From positions 17,130 to 81,129 of the forward strand of contig JAHJCT010000028.1 in assembly GCA_018812715.1 (NCBI GenBank): a stretch of DNA of 64,000 nucleotides. Direction: 5' to 3'. Of this stretch, positions 27,598 to 35,837 are shown piece after piece. This DNA is from Microcaldota archaeon. Lineage in GTDB: Archaea > Micrarchaeota > Micrarchaeia > Anstonellales > Bilamarchaeaceae. A model generated the notes under the pieces. That model was not told where the DNA came from, did not search any database, and saw only the letters and a list, made by a program, of their open reading frames with translations. A program made the translations under genes and the position numbers. The stretch's first letter is position 1. Every line of letters begins with the position of its first letter.

Positions 27598-28359
27598 ATG
27601 TATGGCAAAATCGAAAAATATATTCATGATGAACTTGAGACTAAAAAAGGGCTATTATTTGCCCTTATAGACCCTCTTGATTATAAAACCTCTAAAGATG
27701 CAGTGAAAACTGCAAAAAATGCTGACGAAGCTGATGCCGACATAATACTAATTGGTGGCAGTACTGGCGTTCAAGGTACTGTTCTTGATGAGGTGGCAAG
27801 AGAGATAAAGGAAGCTGTTTCCAAACCAGTTGTTCTCTTTCCAGGTAATATTGGTACTCTTACAAGATATGCAGATGCAGTTTATTTCATGTCTATGCTC
27901 AATTCGAGAAATACCTATTGGATCAGTGAGGCCCAAATGCTCGCGGCTCCGATGGTCAAACACTATAATATCGAACCATTGCCTGTTGCCTATGTAGTTA
28001 TTGAACCGGGGGGCACTGTAGGTTGGGTTGGTGATGCTAAAGAAATCCCAAGGAACAAACCCAAAATCACAGCCGCATTTGCAATGGCTGCTGAATATAT
28101 GGGCTTTCGTTTCTTTATTACTGATACTGGAAGCAACCCAGAACATGGCCATGTGCCTTTAGATATGGTGAAAGCAGTGAGTTCTGTTATTACCATCCCC
28201 TATATTGCTGCAGGAGGAATAAAAACAGCTGCAGAAGCAAAATCTGTTATCAAAGCAGGTGCAGATATTATTCAAGTTGGCACTGCATTTGAGAAAGAGG
28301 GTTCTATTTCAAAAATAAAAGAAATGGTAAAAGCAGTTCGTGAAGGTGCAAAAAGATGA
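27598..28359 (+). CDS. Geranylgeranylglyceryl phosphate synthase
   Basis: A 253-residue TIM-barrel prenyltransferase of the PcrB/GGGPS family. It joins geranylgeranyl diphosphate to sn-glycerol 1-phosphate, the first committed step in archaeal phospholipids. Seen are FALIDPLDY (first strand), ILIGGSTGV, VLFPGNIGT, YVVIEPGGTVGWVG, ITDTGSNPEHG, IPYIAAGGIKT and DIIQVGTAFE, in the order of barrel strands with phosphate-binding loops. The ATG at 27598 is preferred over the TTG in the ORF track. It overlaps pyrE by 4 bases. Together with the reductase this forms a lipid gene pair. Confidence 0.95.
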   Translation: MYGKIEKYIHDELETKKGLLFALIDPLDYKTSKDAVKTAKNADEADADIILIGGSTGVQGTVLDEVAREIKEAVSKPVVLFPGNIGTLTRYADAVYFMSMLNSRNTYWISEAQMLAAPMVKHYNIEPLPVAYVVIEPGGTVGWVGDAKEIPRNKPKITAAFAMAAEYMGFRFFITDTGSNPEHGHVPLDMVKAVSSVITIPYIAAGGIKTAAEAKSVIKAGADIIQVGTAFEKEGSISKIKEMVKAVREGAKR

Positions 28360-29012
28360 ACACCTCATTTATTGAATTTCTTGCAAGGAATGAGGCCATA
28401 CGATTTGGTGAATTTACATTGAAAAGTGGTAGGGAATCGCCCTACTTTATAGATATGGGTGTACTTACCACTGGAACTACTATTTCTGAACTTGGTAAAT
28501 ATTATGCAGCAAAAATCCGTGATCATTTTAACGAAGATTTTGATGTTATTTTTGGACCTGCATACAAAGCCGTCCCAATCGCCGTTAGCGCAGCCATGCA
28601 ATTTGGAAACAAACGCTGGCTTTTTGATAGAAAAGAAAAAAAATTACACGGCGCAGATGCCAATAGTACATTTGTTGGTAGTCAAAATTTGGACTTGGGT
28701 TCTCGAGTTGTAATAGTTGATGATGTCATAACAACCGGTGGCACTAAAATAGAAGCCATAGAGAAACTTTCAACTATTATAAAAGCCGACATTCTTGGGA
28801 TTGTTATAGCCGTGGATCGTATGGAAATAGGTAAGAAGAATAGTGCAATTGAAGAATTTTCTGAACTTAGCGGCATTAATGTTTTTGCGATAGAAAATAT
28901 TGACAACATCTTCAATTATCTTAAAGACAATAAAGTTGATGGAAAAAGTTATGTAAACAATAAGACTTTTGAAAGATATCAAAAATATATTAAGACATAC
29001 GGCTCCTTCTAA
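28356..29012 (+). CDS. pyrE: Orotate phosphoribosyltransferase
   Basis: A 218-residue type I phosphoribosyltransferase. It has the PRPP-binding loop VVIVDDVITTGGTK (about residues 110-123) and an N-terminal hood with ALRFGEFTLKSG-like sequence (AIRFGEFTLKSGRESPYFIDMG), which marks orotate PRT among the family. It makes OMP from orotate and PRPP in pyrimidine synthesis. Its start overlaps the GGGPS stop (ATGA), and its end overlaps the convergent pus10 gene by 23 bases. Confidence 0.93.
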   Translation: MNTSFIEFLARNEAIRFGEFTLKSGRESPYFIDMGVLTTGTTISELGKYYAAKIRDHFNEDFDVIFGPAYKAVPIAVSAAMQFGNKRWLFDRKEKKLHGADANSTFVGSQNLDLGSRVVIVDDVITTGGTKIEAIEKLSTIIKADILGIVIAVDRMEIGKKNSAIEEFSELSGINVFAIENIDNIFNYLKDNKVDGKSYVNNKTFERYQKYIKTYGSF

Positions 29013-30090
29013 CGAAATTTATATATTCATCGTCTGTCTCTACAACATCTAGTGATTTACATTCGGCACTTGTTGAAAGTATTCCTGCAATACTTGGATT
29101 TGTGCGTCCATTATCTCCTGATATAAATTCTTTTATGTAAGTACCTGCCTCCGCCTTTATCTCTAATACTGCTTTATTTTTTTGAACCTCAACCACTTTT
29201 ACTTTTTTCACTTTCCTATGACGCACTAAATCAGCTCTGCGGTGGGCTACACGTGTTGGTGTACGCTGCAATAAGGTTTTTCCGCTAAGTGCTTCTATAA
29301 CTTTCTTATCTACTTCTTTCCCAAACAATGCTTCTGCCCTATATGTTTTATCAAAGTGCGACTCAGTAACAATTTCAGTAAAGCCTCTCGTTACAATCTC
29401 AAGATCAATTACTGATACCTCTTTACTATCTATCTTTTTTTTCATTTCATTCAAATCAAGGTTTCTTATTTTTGGTTTTTTTATCTCTAACACAAATGCT
29501 CTTCCAGCACTGTTAGTTGCATCAACATCCTCTCTTCCGGATGCATGCATAACATAATCCTCTGCTGTTGTTGCTCTTTTTACTGGCTCTCCTATCTTTT
29601 CTTCTACAGATTCGTAATTCTTTCCTTTTCCATCACATCTTTTGCATCCTTTTCCATTGCATTCTGTACAAATCCATCTACTTTGTGAAAGTCCTGTTTT
29701 ATGTTTTTTATATCGTCCAAATATGAAAAGTTCATTTAACTCTAGTTCTACCTCTCCTTTCTTGTAATCAAATCTCAGACGGCAATCTCCATCAGCGAGG
29801 TATCTTAATTTTGTTTCTTTCAGGGAATTTACAATATGCCTATTTAAGTAATTCTTTATACTTTCAGTTTCTTTTGCTATTTTTTTGTCCCAGACATCCT
29901 CTTCTTTGATTAACCAATCTTTAGGGATTATAGTGGATATAGAAAAGCTTTTTGCATCTTCCTTTGAAATTAGTTCAATTGCTTTTTTTATCATTTCATC
30001 GGTTTCCATAGCCTTGTCATTGCATATGTAACAGTTGCCCATCTCAAAAGAAGAACAATTGGCCGAATTGCATATCCTGCAGAGGAACAT
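28990..30090 (-). CDS. pus10: tRNA pseudouridine synthase Pus10
   Basis: A 366-residue protein of the archaeal/eukaryal Pus10 family, which makes pseudouridine 54 and/or 55 in the T loop of tRNA. The N-terminus has zinc ligands (CRICNSANC and CYIC). A second Cys cluster (CTECNGKGCKRCDGKG) sits near residue 145. The catalytic motif ASGREDVDATNSAGRAFVLEI carries the essential Asp. TPTRVAHRRADLVRHR and AGTYIKEFISGDNGRTNPSI complete the family signature. It is the last gene of a minus-strand run that includes two small unknown genes. Confidence 0.94.
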   Translation of the reverse strand: MFLCRICNSANCSSFEMGNCYICNDKAMETDEMIKKAIELISKEDAKSFSISTIIPKDWLIKEEDVWDKKIAKETESIKNYLNRHIVNSLKETKLRYLADGDCRLRFDYKKGEVELELNELFIFGRYKKHKTGLSQSRWICTECNGKGCKRCDGKGKNYESVEEKIGEPVKRATTAEDYVMHASGREDVDATNSAGRAFVLEIKKPKIRNLDLNEMKKKIDSKEVSVIDLEIVTRGFTEIVTESHFDKTYRAEALFGKEVDKKVIEALSGKTLLQRTPTRVAHRRADLVRHRKVKKVKVVEVQKNKAVLEIKAEAGTYIKEFISGDNGRTNPSIAGILSTSAECKSLDVVETDDEYINFVRRSRMS

Positions 30091-30095
30091 TTAGA

Positions 30096-30437
30096 TCAAA
30101 CTAGCTCCCGATGTGGTTCTGATGATAAGGCATTTTTTATTCTATAACCTTCAATAATGAGTGCAGCTCTTTTTACTTTATCAAACATTTCGTCATTTTC
30201 ACTAATTTCAATCACTTTTTCGATATAAAGACCAAAATCTGCGAGTGTGTTGGTTCCATTACTAGTCATCATTCTTAGTATTTCTACTACTAGTTCCTTT
30301 CCTTTTTTGTCACTTCCCCATACACTCAGTGCAAGTGCTACTTGGTTTATGAAGTGTGCTTTATCTCCTTCACTCATACCCCGCCACATGCCTAGTATTT
30401 TTTCTTTGTTTTGGTCACTTATAATATCCTCCATCAT
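30096..30437 (-). CDS. Hypothetical helical protein, 113 residues
   Basis: Not recognised. The ORF track begins at a TTG; the ATG at 30437 is preferred because GGTGGAAGG lies just upstream. It overlaps the preceding gene by 4 bases and ends 5 bases before pus10, so it belongs to the same transcript. The protein is almost entirely helical, acidic, without cysteines or membrane segments. Its short repeats of hydrophobic and charged residues suggest a HEAT-like or four-helix bundle. Gene order next to pus10 and polB gives no firm function. Confidence 0.55.
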   Translation of the reverse strand: MMEDIISDQNKEKILGMWRGMSEGDKAHFINQVALALSVWGSDKKGKELVVEILRMMTSNGTNTLADFGLYIEKVIEISENDEMFDKVKRAALIIEGYRIKNALSSEPHRELV

Positions 30438-30772
30438 TGTCCTTCCACCCAACCTCTAAAATCTACTCTTCCGTTTTCCAATTGTTCTGCCAAAGCTAAT
30501 GTTTGACTAAGTGCCATTTGTGTCATGGGTGCCCTTATTGGTTCCTGCGTTTCTCGAGCTTTTCTGAAGACAAGTTCGCCTAAGACATCCCTCTCTTCTG
30601 TAGGCCTTGGTGTTGCCTCACGGATCTCTCTCTGTTGTCTGGCTTCCAACCCTGTTTCTTCATATCGTCTCAACGTTTCCATCGAGAATGCGGGGCCAGC
30701 TCTAAAAACCTCATCTAAAATCTCATTAAAGCGTTCCCTTATACTCCTTTTTGCCGTGGTTTGAGTAGACAT
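30434..30772 (-). CDS. Hypothetical protein, 112 residues
   Basis: Not recognised. It is Arg- and Glu-rich with a predicted helical N-terminus (SIRERFNEILDEVFRAG) and a more disordered centre rich in Pro, Arg and Glu. It is coupled to the next gene by a 4-base overlap (minus strand). A gap of 37 bases separates it from the polB stop. A TATA-like AATTAAAAAGATAA stretch (minus strand) lies upstream. Its reality is supported by operon structure rather than by homology. Confidence 0.55.
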   Translation of the reverse strand: MSTQTTAKRSIRERFNEILDEVFRAGPAFSMETLRRYEETGLEARQQREIREATPRPTEERDVLGELVFRKARETQEPIRAPMTQMALSQTLALAEQLENGRVDFRGWVEGQ

Positions 30773-30809
30773 GCTTAAATTATCGTAATTATCTTTTTAA
30801 TTACTAGTA

Positions 30810-33191
30810 CTAGTCAAAAAATGAGTCCAGGCTTTTTTGTTTTCCACCTACTTTCATACTATGTTCATCATATCCAAGCTCTTTGAGTATCTTCATAACA
30901 GAAGGTAATATCTGATTGTTAATGTAATAATCAGTATCATAGTCTTTAGCCAATTCAAGTGGTTCTGCTTTTTCGGAAATCGTCTTACCTTTCTTTCCAA
31001 TCACAAAAGAAATTATGCTCCCCTTCTCCACCGGCATTCCTGCCTTTAGCATTTTGTTGGCTGCACTGAGTTCAGGACTAGCAAGTTCATATCTTCTTGG
31101 ATCTTTGTTTAATTGTGTATTTATTGCAAGTTTCTTTAATGGTACTTTGCCTTCCTGAAGTTTAGTGATAGTATCTCTCACTATCTTTACTGCCTTTTCT
31201 TTACTACCTTCCTTCAAAATAGCCTCAAGGACTTTCAATTGTGTTTCTTTGGCTATTTCAGACCAATCTCTTCTTACAAGTTCAAATCCCCTTATCTTTA
31301 TCCTATCATCTTCACCAATCATTGCATATTTTTTCTTTGCACCTTTTCCTTCCTTGCCTTTTTTACTTACAAAAACACCGCGTTTGTAAAAACCTTCTAA
31401 TTCTAACTCCATCTTCTCAGGTAGAGTTGCATTCACATCATCCATAAATTCTAGCACTTCTTTCTTGTTTTTGTAAATTAGAAATACGGAATCGGTATCA
31501 GCGTATAAAACTTGAAACCCTGCTTTTTCAGCCTTTTCTATAGTCTCAGTAATGTGCTTTCTTCCCCATGCCGTTACACTCTCTGCACATGGTCGCGAAT
31601 ACCATCTTGAGCGGGCGTAGCCCAGGTAACCATAGAACGAATTTGATAGAATTTTAAGTGCATGTGACCGTGCATTCATCTTTACATACGCAGGACTTGA
31701 TTTGTCTATTTTTTTCAACTGTTTTTTGATTTTTATTCTCATATCTATTAGGTAATCAAGTACTCTGGGAACCAATCCGATCTCTTTTTTCGAAAACCGT
31801 GCACCGGTTGGCGAGACGAATGTTTGCTTGCTTTCTTCATCTTTTAGCAAGGTTTCTGGATCGATGTTATAAGATACTATTATGGATGGATACAGTCCTC
31901 TAAAATCCAATACAGCTAAGTTTTCGTATATGCCGGGCTCTGGTAATTTTACAAATGCTCCCTGGATCGGGGCATTAATCCTTTCATATATTGCTTCACC
32001 TACCGGTCTTAATGGTATTATCTCTCCACGCTCAGCAGCATGATACATTAATAAATTCTCTACTAATTGTCCACTTGTCGAGAGGGTTGTTTGAAACAAT
32101 GGCATTTTTGCAGTACTGGCCATTTCCATTTCTAATGGCAGGAAATTCTCACCAAGTTCTGATGTAAGTTCTGCATCAACCATCGAATACTCGCAAAGCT
32201 TATCTATATCTCCTTCATCCCACAGTTGCCATATCTGGTCTTTTTTTACATCTATTTTCTTTTTTCCCAATACCTCTTCTGCTACACTATCTAAAGTAAA
32301 CTTCTGTGCCTTTATCAATCCTATAAATCCAAACAATCTCATCATTGGATATAAATCAAAATGCACTCTCCCATCTATATCATAACCATTTATCAGCCCC
32401 TTTTTCAAGGTCCGCATCGTTCCTCTGAATCGTCCCAGTCTAAAAGTTGCCTTTAACTTTTTTGCCCTGGTTACAAGATACGGCAGATCAAAATTTGCTG
32501 AATTATAACCGAATAAAACATCTGGATTTTCTTCCTTTATTATCTGATTAAATTTTTCTATGATTTCTTTTTCCCCTTCCAATGTTTCAACGAACTTCTT
32601 TTTCGATTTTTTGAAGGTGAGGACCCCTCGTTTCTTTCCACAATAACTAATCATAGTTATTGGATCCTTTTCTTCTCTTGGGATTCCCATGGGGTTGTAT
32701 GTTTCTATATCAAATGCCATTGTTTCAAGTTTTGGGGGGTCTTCTGGTTCTTCTACTGATTTTATTTTTTTTATCAATTTCCCTTCTCGTTCATATGTTA
32801 TTACATAAAAAGGCGAAAGCTGCATATCAAACATAAATCTTCTGGCAAATGGTATACTGAATTCATAACACGGATAAGGTACCTGATGTTTTATTGCCGG
32901 TACATCAGACGGTTCTTTGCAATAAACTTTGAGCATTTTCTTTTTCTTCATCTCAACTTTTCTTTCTACTTCTTCAACACGAATTGGTGAAACGACGTGC
33001 CCTCTTTTTGTTGTTGCTTTTATTGCTAGCAATTCTTCTTTTCTATCCTTTGGGGCATCAACAAGGAAATATGGGTCATATTGGTAATAAAGCCTTACAA
33101 CATCCTTTCCTTTGAGAAGAAGAGAGATATACGTGAGATTATTCTTCACAATATAGCTGGCATCAATAAAATAAGCTCGTCTTTTTTTCAT
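30810..33191 (-). CDS. polB: Family B DNA polymerase
   Basis: A 793-residue replicative-type polymerase. The 3'-5' exonuclease domain shows Exo I (MAFDIETYNP, D161/E163), Exo II (GYNSANFDLPYL) and a later YSMVDAELT. Polymerase motif A is DFRGLYPSIIVSYNID, motif B is KILSNSFYGYLGY and motif C is YADTDSVFL. The C-terminus ends in QKSLDSFFD, a canonical PCNA-interacting peptide. No intein is present in any of the usual motif sites. It should act as a processive DNA polymerase clamped by PCNA. It is separated by 36 bases from the upstream unknown gene. Confidence 0.96.
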   Translation of the reverse strand: MKKRRAYFIDASYIVKNNLTYISLLLKGKDVVRLYYQYDPYFLVDAPKDRKEELLAIKATTKRGHVVSPIRVEEVERKVEMKKKKMLKVYCKEPSDVPAIKHQVPYPCYEFSIPFARRFMFDMQLSPFYVITYEREGKLIKKIKSVEEPEDPPKLETMAFDIETYNPMGIPREEKDPITMISYCGKKRGVLTFKKSKKKFVETLEGEKEIIEKFNQIIKEENPDVLFGYNSANFDLPYLVTRAKKLKATFRLGRFRGTMRTLKKGLINGYDIDGRVHFDLYPMMRLFGFIGLIKAQKFTLDSVAEEVLGKKKIDVKKDQIWQLWDEGDIDKLCEYSMVDAELTSELGENFLPLEMEMASTAKMPLFQTTLSTSGQLVENLLMYHAAERGEIIPLRPVGEAIYERINAPIQGAFVKLPEPGIYENLAVLDFRGLYPSIIVSYNIDPETLLKDEESKQTFVSPTGARFSKKEIGLVPRVLDYLIDMRIKIKKQLKKIDKSSPAYVKMNARSHALKILSNSFYGYLGYARSRWYSRPCAESVTAWGRKHITETIEKAEKAGFQVLYADTDSVFLIYKNKKEVLEFMDDVNATLPEKMELELEGFYKRGVFVSKKGKEGKGAKKKYAMIGEDDRIKIRGFELVRRDWSEIAKETQLKVLEAILKEGSKEKAVKIVRDTITKLQEGKVPLKKLAINTQLNKDPRRYELASPELSAANKMLKAGMPVEKGSIISFVIGKKGKTISEKAEPLELAKDYDTDYYINNQILPSVMKILKELGYDEHSMKVGGKQKSLDSFFD

Positions 33192-33227
33192 AATTTAAAT
33201 GAGAAAACAAAGATAATAAAACTGCCT

Positions 33228-33692
33228 CTAAATCACTGCCATTAATCTTTGCATTTCCATGCTCCAACTTCCTAGGTTTAATTCACTAATATTTCCTTTT
33301 GCTTCTTCTGATGTTATCTTTCCTGATTCAAGTAGTTCGCGTGCCTGCCTTCGTACCTGATTATCATATGCGTGTACTTTTGCATCTAAAAACATAATTC
33401 CTATCGGGTCTTTATCCCTTGCCTGAAAACTCAAAAAACATATTCTGTCATAAAACCTCTTCACAAAACCTCTTGTCAATATACTCTGAACATCTTCTGC
33501 ACAACCTGCCTTCAAAATTCGATAAATCTCATCAGTTGTGCCCCACCTGATAATTCTTTTGGCGTATTTCGCTTTCATCTCTTCAGGAAGCTCTCTTCTA
33601 AGTCCTTCAGTAGCTACTTCTCTAAACGGCCTTCCATATACTAGGCCTTTGAAAAATGGTCCAATTTTATCTCTGACTCTATAGCCATGCAT
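33228..33692 (-). CDS. Hypothetical protein, 154 residues
   Basis: Not recognised. The protein is basic in its first half and helical throughout, without membrane segments or a catalytic motif that I can name. There are single Cys residues only. It lies just upstream of polB on the same strand and downstream of the triple-HTH gene, with gaps of about 35 bases on both sides. A shared transcript is possible. Confidence 0.5.
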   Translation of the reverse strand: MHGYRVRDKIGPFFKGLVYGRPFREVATEGLRRELPEEMKAKYAKRIIRWGTTDEIYRILKAGCAEDVQSILTRGFVKRFYDRICFLSFQARDKDPIGIMFLDAKVHAYDNQVRRQARELLESGKITSEEAKGNISELNLGSWSMEMQRLMAVI

Positions 33693-33726
33693 CTACTCCC
33701 ACCCATATTTTAATAAAAGAAAAAAA

Positions 33727-34458
33727 TTATTTTTTAAGATTGAGTTCTTTTCCAACAAGTTCCTTTAGTACTTCGTCGTGGATAAATCTTCTTCCACCTA
33801 TTTTTACATGTGGGATCCTTCCACGGTCCAAGCGCCTCTCAAAAGCATTTCTCTTTATTCTGATCCCTTCTTTATGAAGCTCTTTGATTGCTTGACTTAC
33901 TGAGTAATAATTGGAACTTATATGAGTCATTGCATCTACAGCATCCCTTGGTACTAATCTTCTTGTACCAAATTTAACTGATGGTATAGAGCCCTTTTCT
34001 ATTCTTCCGATAAATGCCCTGAAGTTAATTCTTGGATTAGCTTTTTTGTACTCTTCATAAGCTTCTTTTACTGTGAAAAAGTCGCCTTTTGTTTTTGTTA
34101 TATCCTCAAGAACACTTCTAGGAATGTATCTTTTTCTTCCGACCTTTACAAAGGGGATAGTGCCACGTTCAATTCTCCCCCCAAAAGCCCTGAACGATAT
34201 GTAAACACCATTACCTTTCAGATATTCATATGCTGACCGTACTGAATAAAGATCATGTTTGCCTTCTAGCTCGTCTTCACTCGCTTTTTGGCGATAGAGA
34301 TTCTGGGCTACTTTGAAGACATTGGCTACAGAACTAGATAATCCCTTTTCTGTCTTATCTCTCCTTCTTTTTATATCCTCGATATCGATGGATCTAAACC
34401 TATCGACAAGGTCGTCATCAATTTCCGTTTCAATTATAATCTTTTTTCCTCTAGGCAT
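33727..34458 (-). CDS. DNA-binding protein with three tandem excisionase/MerR-like HTH domains
   Basis: A 243-residue protein. After a 75-residue charged N-terminal region come three copies of a roughly 55-residue module, at about residues 76-125, 132-180 and 188-236. Each has the layout SVxxAYEYL..., FRAFxGRIERGxIPxVKxGxRRxIPxxV, as in GGRIERGTIPFVKVGRKRYIP, IGRIEKGSIPSVKFGTRRLVP and ERRLDRGRIPHVKIGGRRFIH. This helix-turn-helix plus wing pattern is typical of excisionase and MerR-like DNA-binding domains. Three in series suggest binding to an extended or repeated DNA site. It could be a transcription regulator or a nucleoid protein; no phage genes are adjacent. Confidence 0.75.
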   Translation of the reverse strand: MPRGKKIIIETEIDDDLVDRFRSIDIEDIKRRRDKTEKGLSSSVANVFKVAQNLYRQKASEDELEGKHDLYSVRSAYEYLKGNGVYISFRAFGGRIERGTIPFVKVGRKRYIPRSVLEDITKTKGDFFTVKEAYEEYKKANPRINFRAFIGRIEKGSIPSVKFGTRRLVPRDAVDAMTHISSNYYSVSQAIKELHKEGIRIKRNAFERRLDRGRIPHVKIGGRRFIHDEVLKELVGKELNLKK

Positions 34459-34545
34459 GGCACCACCATTTTATTATAATTTATGTGAATATGAGTGTTT
34501 ACATTTATAGATATAAAACACACAGTTTATAAACATTTGTTTGTG

Positions 34546-35814
34546 TCACACACCCCCAGTTGCCTGAGATTTTATGCGATTTCCCAAATAAATGACCAAA
34601 ATCACTACAATTATACCACCAAATATGTAAAAAAGTGGTATTTTCTGTGCATCTTCATCAGAATCATGTGTGTCTGTCTGGTTTTGCGTGTTATTCGTTT
34701 GGTTCACTATTGATAAAGTTGAAAATTGGCCGTCTATGGTGGCTCTATTCCCTGCTTTATCTTTTAAATCTATGCTGAAGCTAACGATGCTGTTTTCTGG
34801 CAATCCTGAGATCTCTGCTGTGAATGTGCTATAACCTACTGGGAAAACCACTGCATTGCTCCAAGGTGTGGATGGATCAGCAGGCTCCATTCTATAGCTT
34901 ACCACTATACTCGAAAGATCGACGCCACTTGCATATTGTCCCTGATCAGAGACTGGTATGGTTAGTTTTGCTCTATCTGTTGTTATTTGTGAATCTATTT
35001 GGCCAAAAAGAGGGGCATGAACATCAAAAACTATCAAAGCATTAGGTTTTACTTCTGGAATGATGCTGCCAGATTCAATCAGACCTGCATATCTTGCTTC
35101 ATATCGTATTTCTTGACCAAAAGTTCTATTATTTTCAAAATGACCGTCAATTTGCATTGTTTCATTGTAAATCGTGAGCGTAGCGTTTAGCGGTTCTCCA
35201 TAATCATTAACTACCTCTATCTCAACTTTATAGTAAGGAAATGTTACCTGAAATTCAATATCATCTTCAACAGTGAGGTTTCCTGCCTCATTTGCTTCAA
35301 GATAACTTGCAAAATACTCATATGTTCCGGTTTTGAGATAATATTTAGCAACCCCATTTTCATTTGTCTTTTTTTGCCCAGTGCCAATAGTCACAGTTGC
35401 ATTACTTAAAGGCCCATTGAAATGGTCTCTAACATAAAAATTTACTGGATAGACATTATCGAAAATTACGCTTACAACTGAACCGTGTTGCTCAGCAATT
35501 ATTGTTTCTTCTTTTGTATTTCCAGCCACTGAAGCAGTTATCACTATGTCACAATCAATCTTTCTTGTTGTTGTTCCTTGATTGAGGATATCAAAACTGG
35601 TTTTTCCATTTGCATCCGTATAATGAATTGGGGTTGTGAAATATTGTTCGCCAAAGCTCGTACCTCTATCATAAGTCACTGTCACTTCCGCATCAGAAAG
35701 CGTTCTTAATTTTGCATCCAATACCTGGACTTCAAATATTTCGTGATATCCAGCACAACCTGCGAATGCTGTACTTACCAACATTAAGAGAAGGAGCATA
35801 TAGCGATAATTCAT
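34546..35814 (-). CDS. Surface protein with Ig-like domains and C-terminal membrane anchor
   Basis: A 422-residue protein from the ATG at 35814, chosen because a signal peptide (YMLLLLMLVSTAFAG) follows directly; the longer ORF overlaps folC. The body is a series of beta-sandwich modules of carboxypeptidase-regulatory/Ig-like type (VQVLDAKLRTLSDAEVTVTYD, FYVRDHFNGPLSNATVTIGTG, VNDYGEPLNATLTIYN). A Thr/Asn/Gln-rich linker and one transmembrane helix (YIFGGIIVVILVIYLG) end it. Many NxT/NxS sequons suggest glycosylation. It is likely an extracellular, cell-surface protein; its ligand is unknown. Confidence 0.7.
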   Translation of the reverse strand: MNYRYMLLLLMLVSTAFAGCAGYHEIFEVQVLDAKLRTLSDAEVTVTYDRGTSFGEQYFTTPIHYTDANGKTSFDILNQGTTTRKIDCDIVITASVAGNTKEETIIAEQHGSVVSVIFDNVYPVNFYVRDHFNGPLSNATVTIGTGQKKTNENGVAKYYLKTGTYEYFASYLEANEAGNLTVEDDIEFQVTFPYYKVEIEVVNDYGEPLNATLTIYNETMQIDGHFENNRTFGQEIRYEARYAGLIESGSIIPEVKPNALIVFDVHAPLFGQIDSQITTDRAKLTIPVSDQGQYASGVDLSSIVVSYRMEPADPSTPWSNAVVFPVGYSTFTAEISGLPENSIVSFSIDLKDKAGNRATIDGQFSTLSIVNQTNNTQNQTDTHDSDEDAQKIPLFYIFGGIIVVILVIYLGNRIKSQATGGV

Positions 35815-35837
35815 GTGCCTATAACCACTGTTAAGTT

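Noticed and set aside
34313-35190. Several plus-strand ORFs (34313, 34495, 34824, 34999)
   Set aside because: They are shadows of the triple-HTH and surface-protein genes on the minus strand.
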